8,008 bases of DNA. Origin: Bacillota bacterium. GTDB lineage: Bacteria; Bacillota; Clostridia; Saccharofermentanales; Fastidiosipilaceae. This document shows positions 1 to 5,486 of the stretch, piece by piece. Each line of letters begins with the position of its first letter. The first letter of the stretch is position 1. Location: assembly GCA_023442635.1 (NCBI GenBank), contig JAEZYR010000131.1, positions 1 through 8,008 of the forward strand. The letters are read 5' to 3'. The notes under the pieces were generated by a model. It was not told the DNA's origin and made no database searches. It saw nothing but the letters and a program-made list of their open reading frames with translations. Position numbers and translations under genes: made by a program.

Positions 1-1046
1 ATCTGGCCGACCTCAAAGAGCGCCTCGGCCGTATAGTTGTCGCTCGCCGCTATGACGACAGCCCCGTCACAGCCCACGATCTCAAAGCTGCTGGTGCGAT
101 GGCTGCCCTGCTCAAAGACGCGATCAAACCCAATCTGGTGCAAACACTTGAAGCTTGCCCAGCCTTTGTGCACGGCGGTCCTTTTGCCAATATTGCCCAT
201 GGCTGCAATTCCGTTCTGGCCACGCGCCTGGCTCTGGCTCTTGGAGACTATTGCGTCACAGAAGCAGGTTTTGGGGCGGATCTTGGCGGCGAAAAGTTCC
301 TAGACATCGTTTGCCCCGCCGAAAAACTCGAGCCATCTGCTGTTGTCTTGGTCGCTACCTTACGCGCCCTGCGCTACCACGGTGGTTTGGACAAAGCGCA
401 TTGGGGCGAGCCCAACCTGGCAGCTGTTCAGCAGGGTCTGGCTAACCTAGCCCGCCATGTCAGCAATCTCCGCGACCTCTTCAAGCAAAAAGTCGTCCTT
501 GCCCTCAATCAATTCCCGAATGATAGCGCAGAAGAAATAGCTTGCTTGGCTGATTTTGCCCAGCAAGAAGGCATTGCCTTCGCTTGTTCGAGGGTCCATG
601 CCGAAGGTAGCAAGGGCGGTCAAGACCTCGCTCAGGCCGTCATCGATCTTTGCCAAAAGCCCGAGCGCCCTCAGCTCGCCCATCCTTATGAAGCCGATTG
701 GCCTCTGGTTGATAAAATCCGCGCCCTCGTCCAAAAGGTCTACCATGGTGCCGATGTCGAATTGAGTCCAAAGGCCAAACGCCTCTTGCAGCAATTCACA
801 GATGAGGGTTACCAAAAGCTCCCGATCTGCATGGCCAAGACGCAATACAGCTTCTCAGACGACGCCAAAAAATTGGCCGCCCCCGAAGGCTTCCACATCA
901 CCGTGCGCGACGTCCAGCTCAAAGCAGGTGCTGGCTTTATCGTGGCTTTGACAGGTGAAATCATGACGATGCCTGGCCTCCCCAAAGTGCCTGCGGCCGA
1001 ACAAATCGATGTCTCTGACGACGGTCAAATCACTGGTCTGTTCTGA
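1..1046 (+). CDS. fhs: Formate-tetrahydrofolate ligase, C-terminal part (5' end outside window)
   Basis: ATP-dependent joining of formate to tetrahydrofolate, giving 10-formyl-THF; cytoplasmic first step of the folate methyl branch. The reading frame is open from base 3 and gives 347 residues, so about 200 of the family's usual 550-560 residues, including the ATP-binding P-loop, lie upstream. Family signatures are clear: a GGPFANIAHGCNS block near partial residue 57, TEAGFGADLGGEKF near residue 86, an LRYHGG block, and the usual C-terminal GEIMTMPGLPKVPAAEQI stretch ending in GLF. There is no frameshift or internal stop in the visible part. The next gene, fchA, starts 82 nt downstream on the same strand with no terminator between them, so the two probably share a transcript. 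The internal ATG at 99 is not the start, because the conserved protein continues upstream of it. Confidence 0.97.
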   Translation, partial: LADLKERLGRIVVARRYDDSPVTAHDLKAAGAMAALLKDAIKPNLVQTLEACPAFVHGGPFANIAHGCNSVLATRLALALGDYCVTEAGFGADLGGEKFLDIVCPAEKLEPSAVVLVATLRALRYHGGLDKAHWGEPNLAAVQQGLANLARHVSNLRDLFKQKVVLALNQFPNDSAEEIACLADFAQQEGIAFACSRVHAEGSKGGQDLAQAVIDLCQKPERPQLAHPYEADWPLVDKIRALVQKVYHGADVELSPKAKRLLQQFTDEGYQKLPICMAKTQYSFSDDAKKLAAPEGFHITVRDVQLKAGAGFIVALTGEIMTMPGLPKVPAAEQIDVSDDGQITGLF

Positions 1047-1128
1047 TTCGCAAAGTTCGGCTCCGTTTGGGCAAAACTCAGAAAACGCGAATTGAGAAGA
1101 TGTCTTTTGGCAAGAAAAGGAGAAAAGG

Positions 1129-1788
1129 ATGTCCAACGAAAAGTCAGCTCCAGCAGGAGAAGCGTGGTCACATTTAAGTTTGTCTGCCTTTCAGCAGCAA
1201 TTAGCCTCCTCGGCTCCTACACCAGGTGGAGGAAGTGTCAGCGCACTTTGCCTGGCGCTAGCAGCAAGTTTAGGGCGCATGGTTTTGGCTTTGAGCGAAG
1301 GTAAAAAAGCCTATCAAGAGCATCGAGATACTTTGGCTGCTTGTGCCGCTTCTTGTGAGCAATTAGCCGCACGTGGTCTAGAAGGCATCGCCCTAGACGC
1401 CGAAGCTTTTGAGCCATTAACCCAAGCCTGGCAGCGCCCTAAGGACGATCCCGAAAGAGCCTTTGCCGTTCAGCTGGGACTCGAAGCTGCAGCCTCAGCT
1501 CCCCTAGCCCTCTTGCGGCTGTGCACGCAGCTCGCTCAAAGCCTCAAAGAACTCCCTGGCAAAACCAGCAAGTTGGCTCAGAGCGACATTGGCTGTGCGG
1601 CCGAACTCACCCTGGCCACCGCGCGTATGAGCGCCATGAATGTTCGCGTCAACACGCGCTTGATGGCCGATCGCGCTTGCGCCGAAAAAATCGATACCGA
1701 AGCTGAGGCCTGTTTGCTCAGTTGCAGCCGCCAGCTCAGCGAAGTCCTCAACCTGGTTTGGTATCAACTGCTACAGGTAGGAGGTTGA
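1129..1788 (+). CDS. fchA: Methenyltetrahydrofolate cyclohydrolase, FTCD-C family
   Basis: Interconverts 10-formyl-THF and 5,10-methenyl-THF in the cytoplasm. The 219-residue product is about the length of stand-alone FchA proteins and corresponds to the cyclodeaminase domain of formiminotransferase-cyclodeaminase. The N-terminal PTPGGGSVSAL motif (residues 30-40) is the hallmark of this all-helical family, and the rest is alanine/leucine-rich helix with a conserved MSAMNVRVN-type segment near residue 165. The start is fixed by AAGGAG at 1117-1122, 6 nt before the ATG. The gene sits between fhs and folD, and folD begins 4 nt after its stop, which fits a cyclohydrolase role rather than histidine degradation. 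A histidine-degradation cyclodeaminase is the alternative, but no hut gene is visible here. Confidence 0.93.
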   Translation: MSNEKSAPAGEAWSHLSLSAFQQQLASSAPTPGGGSVSALCLALAASLGRMVLALSEGKKAYQEHRDTLAACAASCEQLAARGLEGIALDAEAFEPLTQAWQRPKDDPERAFAVQLGLEAAASAPLALLRLCTQLAQSLKELPGKTSKLAQSDIGCAAELTLATARMSAMNVRVNTRLMADRACAEKIDTEAEACLLSCSRQLSEVLNLVWYQLLQVGG

Positions 1789-1792
1789 GAAC

Positions 1793-2686
1793 ATGCAGCT
1801 TCTACAGGGCAAGGCTCCCCGTCAAATGCTCCTAGAGCAAATATCGCAAAAAAGTCTCTGTCTAAAAGATCAAAGCGGCGTCGCGCCTTGCTTAGGTCTT
1901 GTTCGGGTGGGAGCCAAGCCTGACGACATGGCTTATGAAGGGCAAATCAAACGCTGCCTCGAAAAGTGTCATATGCAGGTGCGAACGACTTGTCTGCCTG
2001 AAGATTGCTCCGAGGCGGATCTTTACGCAGTTCTTTCAGCGCTGAATCAAGATCCTGAGATTCATGGCATTCTGCTTTTCAGACCCCTTCCGCCTCACTT
2101 GCCTCAGCACTTTATCCCCAACACCTACTGTTCACTCGTCAAAGACATTGATGGAATGACGCCTAGTGCTGCAGCCAATCTGTACCTGGGTCTGGAGGCT
2201 GACAAGGCGACCTCCTACCCCTGCACAGCAGAAGCTATTTTCCACTTGCTGGATTATTACAATATTGATCTAGTGGGTAAGCAAGTTGTGGTCGTCGGCC
2301 GCTCCCCTGTCATTGGCCGCCCTGCTGCGCTCTTGGCTCTGCAGCGCCATGCTACCGTTACGGTCTGTCACAGTCGAACGCAAAATTTGCCCCAAATCTG
2401 CCAAATGGCCGATGTCCTCATTTTGGCCTTGGGTCATCGCGACGTCATTTCGCCGAGTCACCTTCGCCCCAACCAGGTTGTGATTGATGTCGGCATCCAC
2501 GTCCTCGAAGACGGCCAACTCGTAGGCGATCTATACCGCAGTGACATACCGCTTAGCGCTTGGCCCGAAGGCCTTCAAATAAGCCCTGTGCCTGGCGGTT
2601 TAGGCAGTGTCACAACCGCTGTTTTGGCTCTGCACCTCATCCATGCAGCAGAACAGCAAGTGCAAAGCGAAAAGCAGAAAGTCTAG
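1793..2686 (+). CDS. folD: Methylenetetrahydrofolate dehydrogenase, FolD family (cyclohydrolase residues replaced)
   Basis: Cytoplasmic NAD(P)-dependent interconversion of 5,10-methenyl- and 5,10-methylene-THF. The 297-residue product has normal FolD length and layout: an N-terminal catalytic domain, KDIDG at 117-121, the nucleotide-binding GRSPVIGRP loop at 169-177 and the C-terminal PVPGGLGSVTT at 265-275. Of the three residues used for cyclohydrolase chemistry in E. coli FolD (Lys54, Gln98, Asp121), only the Asp (D120) is kept. The YxxxK motif reads Y48-EGQ-I52 with a lysine one place later (K53), and Gln is Phe at 96 (LLFRPLP instead of the usual QLPLP). I infer a mainly or solely dehydrogenase enzyme, with FchA supplying the cyclohydrolase step. 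AGGAGG (1779-1784), inside the end of fchA, is 8 nt before the ATG, so translation is probably coupled. Cofactor preference (NAD or NADP) cannot be read from the sequence with confidence. Confidence 0.94.
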   Translation: MQLLQGKAPRQMLLEQISQKSLCLKDQSGVAPCLGLVRVGAKPDDMAYEGQIKRCLEKCHMQVRTTCLPEDCSEADLYAVLSALNQDPEIHGILLFRPLPPHLPQHFIPNTYCSLVKDIDGMTPSAAANLYLGLEADKATSYPCTAEAIFHLLDYYNIDLVGKQVVVVGRSPVIGRPAALLALQRHATVTVCHSRTQNLPQICQMADVLILALGHRDVISPSHLRPNQVVIDVGIHVLEDGQLVGDLYRSDIPLSAWPEGLQISPVPGGLGSVTTAVLALHLIHAAEQQVQSEKQKV

Positions 2687-2800
2687 GGTCTAAATCCGCC
2701 CCCAAGGCTCTACACGGCTCCTATATCTGTTAGGTTGAGATGCCTGCCTCAGTCAGGTGGGGTCTGACGGCTAACTGGGGCTGCTGACAATCTTTCGACG

Positions 2801-2837
2801 ATATCTAGCAGAGCTTTTCTAAGCCTCTGCTAGATAT
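2801..2837. repeat. 13-bp perfect inverted repeat (hairpin) downstream of folD
   Basis: ATATCTAGCAGAG (2801-2813) and its exact reverse complement (2825-2837) are separated by 11 nt, of which CTT/AAG can pair further. No T-tract follows on either strand, so it is not a standard intrinsic terminator. It lies 115 nt after the folD stop and 171 nt before hydC. It could be a Rho-dependent or processing hairpin at the end of the folate transcript, or an operator. The 9-mer TAAGCCTCT at 2820-2828 overlaps its right arm and recurs at 2841-2849. Confidence 0.7.
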
Positions 2838-2861
2838 TGGTAAGCCTCTAAACGGACAAAG

Positions 2862-2879
2862 TTGTGCTTTGGATCACAG
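2862..2879. promoter_or_regulatory. Candidate Rex-like operator upstream of hydC
   Basis: TTGTG and TCACA half-sites flank a short spacer. The 18-mer matches 10 of the 14 fixed positions of the known Firmicute Rex consensus TTGTGAA-N4-TTCACAA. Rex is an NADH/NAD+-sensing repressor that commonly controls hydrogenase and fermentation genes, so the place before an NAD-linked hydrogenase operon is sensible. The TGTG-N8-CACA core would also suit a CRP-family protein. No regulator gene is in the window, and the site is 39 nt upstream of the -35 I prefer. Confidence 0.35.
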
Positions 2880-2917
2880 CTATCGTCGTGTAAGCAAGTG
2901 CTGACTTTCGCTTCTGT

Positions 2918-2946
2918 TTGTTAGCCAAAGCTAATCTTCTTAATAT
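2918..2946 (+). promoter_or_regulatory. Candidate sigma-A promoter of hydCBA with overlapping dyad
   Basis: TTGTTA (2918-2923) and TAATAT (2941-2946) are separated by 17 nt and match the sigma-70/sigma-A consensus at 8 of 12 positions. They would give a leader of about 55 nt before hydC. A perfect dyad TTAGC-CAAA-GCTAA (2921-2934) overlaps the -35 and spacer, where a repressor would act. A weaker alternative pairs TTGCAG (2950-2955) with TAGTAT (2973-2978), the latter lying in another small dyad, AACTA-GTA-TAGTT (2970-2982). Confidence 0.4.
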
Positions 2947-3008
2947 CGCTTGCAGAGTTCTCGCGCCTTAACTAGTATAGTTCAGTAAATAACGAATGGA
3001 GGTGCACT

Positions 3009-3530
3009 ATGCCCCAGATCGAGCTTGATATGAGCGTGCTCGATACAGCTCTCTTGGATGAGTTGGATACGTTCATTGACAGTCTACCCAACCCCAAGGG
3101 CAGTATCATCGCCGTCTTGCATAAGGCTCAGAACTTGTTTGGCTACCTGCCACGAGAGCTGCAAACTTATGTTGCGAAGCGCGTTGGACTACCCACGGCA
3201 AAGATCAATGGCATCGTGACGTTCTACTCCTTCTTTAACGAAGAGAAGAACGGTAAGTACACCGTCAGCGTCTGTATGGGTACAGCATGTTTTGTATTAG
3301 GTGCGCAACAGGTCCTCGACAAGTTCCGCTCCGAACTAAAACTCAAGCCCGAACAGAAAGTCACCGAAGATGGGCTCTTCACTGTAGCTGATGTGCGTTG
3401 CATCGGCGCCTGCGGCCTCGCTCCTGTTGTCCGCGTGAACGAGAAAATTTTCGGCCACGTCAAAGAGGCTGATGTCAACACGATCATTGAGAACTACCGA
3501 AAGGAGGCCGAAGCCGATGGCAACGAATAA
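3009..3530 (+). CDS. hydC: [FeFe]-hydrogenase subunit HydC, NuoE-like [2Fe-2S] protein
   Basis: Small electron-transfer subunit of the trimeric NAD-linked [FeFe]-hydrogenase; soluble and cytoplasmic, with no signal peptide or membrane segment. The 173-residue product has a NuoE / 24-kDa layout: an N-terminal helical part (about 15-75, with the family's GSIIAVLHKAQNLFGYLP stretch), then a thioredoxin-like fold binding one [2Fe-2S] cluster through C89, C94, C131 and C135 (CMGTAC and CIGAC). Length is slightly above the usual 155-165. The start follows a strong GGAGGTG SD with 4-nt spacing. It is the first gene of the operon, and its last 14 nt overlap hydB. The order hydC-hydB-hydA separates it from complex I nuoE, for which nuoF and nuoG would follow. 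An NADP-reducing HndA-type subunit is the closest alternative name. Confidence 0.95.
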   Translation: MPQIELDMSVLDTALLDELDTFIDSLPNPKGSIIAVLHKAQNLFGYLPRELQTYVAKRVGLPTAKINGIVTFYSFFNEEKNGKYTVSVCMGTACFVLGAQQVLDKFRSELKLKPEQKVTEDGLFTVADVRCIGACGLAPVVRVNEKIFGHVKEADVNTIIENYRKEAEADGNE

Positions 3531-5475
3531 GCCTGAACTCGGCACCGTAGATGTGCCCATGGAGCACCGTCATCTCGCGGATCCTGCAGCACTCGCTGCC
3601 CGTCGTGATGAGGTTCGTTCTTTGATTGCTCTGCGTGATGACGAAGAATACAGCCCCTCAGGTGAAGTCACGAAGAAAGAAACAGCTGATTTTTCTCAGC
3701 GCCTCGACGGCCGTCAGGTCAAGCGCGAGTTGCTTGTTTGCGGTGGTACAGGTTGCCGCTCATCAGCATCTGCTGAGGTAATCGATCTCCTGCGTGAGGG
3801 TCTCATTAAGCGCCAGCTTAATGATGTTGAAGTCATCCAGGTCGGCTGTTTTGGCTTCTGCGCTCAGGGTCCTATCGTCAAAGTCATGCCCGATAATGTC
3901 TTCTACGTCCAAGTCAAAGAAACTGACGTAGACCGCATTATTGATGAGCACCTAGTCGGTGGTAAGCCTGTTGAAGATCTTCTCTTCTCTGAACCTAGCA
4001 CAGGCGAGAAGGCCCATCACCACAACGATATGGCTTTCTATGGCAAGCAGCTGCGTATCGTTTTGCGCAACTGCGGCCTGATCGATCCCGAAAGCATCGA
4101 TGAATATATTGCTGCAGAAGGTTATGCCGCTCTGACCAAGTGCTTGACCGAGCTCAAGCCAGAAGAGGTTGTCGAAATCGTCAAAGAAAGCGGCCTGCGT
4201 GGTCGTGGTGGTGCTGGCTTCCCCACTGGTCTCAAGTGGAGCTTTGCCGCTCGCGAAAAGAGCGACAAGAAATATGTGCTCTGCAATGCTGACGAGGGTG
4301 ACCCTGGCGCCTTCATGGATCGTTCCGTTATGGAAGGTGACCCCCACGCCGTTATCGAGGCCATGGCAATCTGCGCCTACGCTATCGGTGCTGACGAGGG
4401 TGTGGTTTACATCCGCGCTGAGTATCCCTTGGCCGTTCACCGCCTCCAGCTCGCTATTGATGCAGCCAGAGAGCGCGGCCTCCTCGGCAAAAACATCTTG
4501 GGCTCTTCTTTCTCCTTTGATATGAGCATCGCGCTCGGCGCAGGTGCTTTCGTCTGTGGTGAAGAAACCGCTCTAATCGCCTCCGTTGAAGGCAAGCGTG
4601 GCGAACCTGTTCGCAAACCTCCCTTCCCTGCTAACTCGGGCTATAAGGGCAAGCCAACGAACGTTAACAACGTCGAAACCTACGCCAACATTCCTGCCAT
4701 CATCCGCAATGGCGCTAGCTGGTTCAACAGCATTGGTACGGAGAAGAGCAAAGGTACGAAAGTCTTCGCTCTTGCTGGTAAGGTGAACAATATCGGTCTT
4801 GTTGAAGTTCCCATGGGCACCACCCTGCGTGAGATCGTCTATGACATCGGTGGTGGTATCCCCAACGGCAAGCAATTCAAGGCTGTGCAGACGGGTGGCC
4901 CATCTGGCGGTGTTATCACCGAAGTTGACCTCGATACCCCCATTGACTACGAAAGCTTGCTGGCTATCGGCTCTATGATGGGTTCGGGCGGCATGATCGT
5001 CATGGACGAAGACAACGACATGGTCGAAGTCGCTCGTTTCTACCTCGACTTTACTGCTGACGAGTCTTGCGGTAAGTGCACCCCCTGCCGTGTCGGTTCT
5101 CGCCGTATCCTCGAAATGCTGGATACCTTGCTGGAGCAAAAAGGCGACATGGAGATGCTGGACAAGCTCGAAGATCTCTGTGAAACCGTCCGCGATACCG
5201 CTTTGTGCGGTCTCGGTCAGACGGCTCCTAACCCCGTTCTCAGCACGATGAAGTACTTCCGCAACGAGTATGAGCGTTATGCCCGTCGCGAAGTCAGCAA
5301 GGCCTACAAGATCGACGCCGAGAAGTGTATTGGCTGTACTCGCTGTGCGCGCGTCTGCCCCATCAAGTGCATCTCTGGCAAGGTCAAAGAGCCACACGTT
5401 ATCGACGAAGAAGCCTGCATCAGCTGCGGTAGCTGCTACACAGCTTGCAAGTTCAACGCGATCATCAAACCCTGA
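3517..5475 (+). CDS. hydB: [FeFe]-hydrogenase subunit HydB, NuoF-like NAD/FMN flavoprotein
   Basis: Carries the FMN and NAD(H) site and is regarded as the centre of electron bifurcation in HydABC complexes. Domains in the 652-residue product: an N-terminal stretch of about 70 residues without recognisable motifs; a thioredoxin-like [2Fe-2S] domain (C75, C80, C111, C115); a NuoF core with GRGGAGFPTG from 229 and NADEGDPGAF from 257 for NADH/FMN; an SLBB-like segment; the N3-type [4Fe-4S] site (C518, C521, C524, C564); and a C-terminal ferredoxin domain with two CxxCxxCxxxC motifs (604-614 and 634-644). I start it at 3517, since AAGGAGG (3501-3507) is 9 nt upstream. An in-frame ATG at 3472 lies deep inside hydC and has no such SD. 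The C-terminal ferredoxin domain and the hydA neighbour exclude plain complex I NuoF. The protein looks some 50 residues longer than typical HydB, mostly at the N-terminus. Confidence 0.96.
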   Translation: MATNKPELGTVDVPMEHRHLADPAALAARRDEVRSLIALRDDEEYSPSGEVTKKETADFSQRLDGRQVKRELLVCGGTGCRSSASAEVIDLLREGLIKRQLNDVEVIQVGCFGFCAQGPIVKVMPDNVFYVQVKETDVDRIIDEHLVGGKPVEDLLFSEPSTGEKAHHHNDMAFYGKQLRIVLRNCGLIDPESIDEYIAAEGYAALTKCLTELKPEEVVEIVKESGLRGRGGAGFPTGLKWSFAAREKSDKKYVLCNADEGDPGAFMDRSVMEGDPHAVIEAMAICAYAIGADEGVVYIRAEYPLAVHRLQLAIDAARERGLLGKNILGSSFSFDMSIALGAGAFVCGEETALIASVEGKRGEPVRKPPFPANSGYKGKPTNVNNVETYANIPAIIRNGASWFNSIGTEKSKGTKVFALAGKVNNIGLVEVPMGTTLREIVYDIGGGIPNGKQFKAVQTGGPSGGVITEVDLDTPIDYESLLAIGSMMGSGGMIVMDEDNDMVEVARFYLDFTADESCGKCTPCRVGSRRILEMLDTLLEQKGDMEMLDKLEDLCETVRDTALCGLGQTAPNPVLSTMKYFRNEYERYARREVSKAYKIDAEKCIGCTRCARVCPIKCISGKVKEPHVIDEEACISCGSCYTACKFNAIIKP

Positions 5476-5486
5476 GGAGGAGCCTT

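Larger units (their letters stand above)
2687..3008. other. Intergenic region between folD and hydC
   Basis: No open frame here resembles a gene. Besides the hairpin, operator-like site and promoter listed separately, 2729-2775 can form a GTTAG/CTAAC outer stem enclosing a GTCAG/CTGAC hairpin (2752-2768). It matches no riboswitch class or T-box I know. A strong SD, GGAGGTG at 2998-3004, ends the region 4 nt before the hydC ATG. Confidence 0.6.

Noticed and set aside
447..845. Minus-strand open frame of 132 codons inside fhs
   Set aside because: Antisense to conserved fhs coding sequence; no independent support.
2801..2837. Hairpin as the intrinsic terminator of folD
   Set aside because: No T-tract follows the stem on either strand, so it is listed as an inverted repeat only.
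2687..3008. T-box or THF riboswitch in the gap
   Set aside because: I could not find the T-box consensus or the THF-riboswitch core, and the region is downstream of the folate genes rather than ahead of them.
3472..3516. Upstream in-frame ATG as the start of hydB
   Set aside because: It would add 15 residues fully overlapping hydC and lacks an SD, whereas AAGGAGG lies at proper distance before the ATG at 3517.
3952..4440. Minus-strand open frame of 162 codons inside hydB
   Set aside because: Shadow of the conserved FMN/NAD-binding part of hydB, with no SD or family features.
4573..5397. Minus-strand open frame of 274 codons inside hydB
   Set aside because: It is antisense to a region with fully conserved NuoF and ferredoxin motifs, and its own translation shows no recognisable domain. 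Codon bias of hydB keeps the opposite frame open.
5445..5486. Upstream in-frame ATG as the start of hydA
   Set aside because: It lies inside the last ferredoxin motif of hydB without an SD; the ATG at 5487 follows AGGAGG by 6 nt and gives the usual HydA N-terminus.
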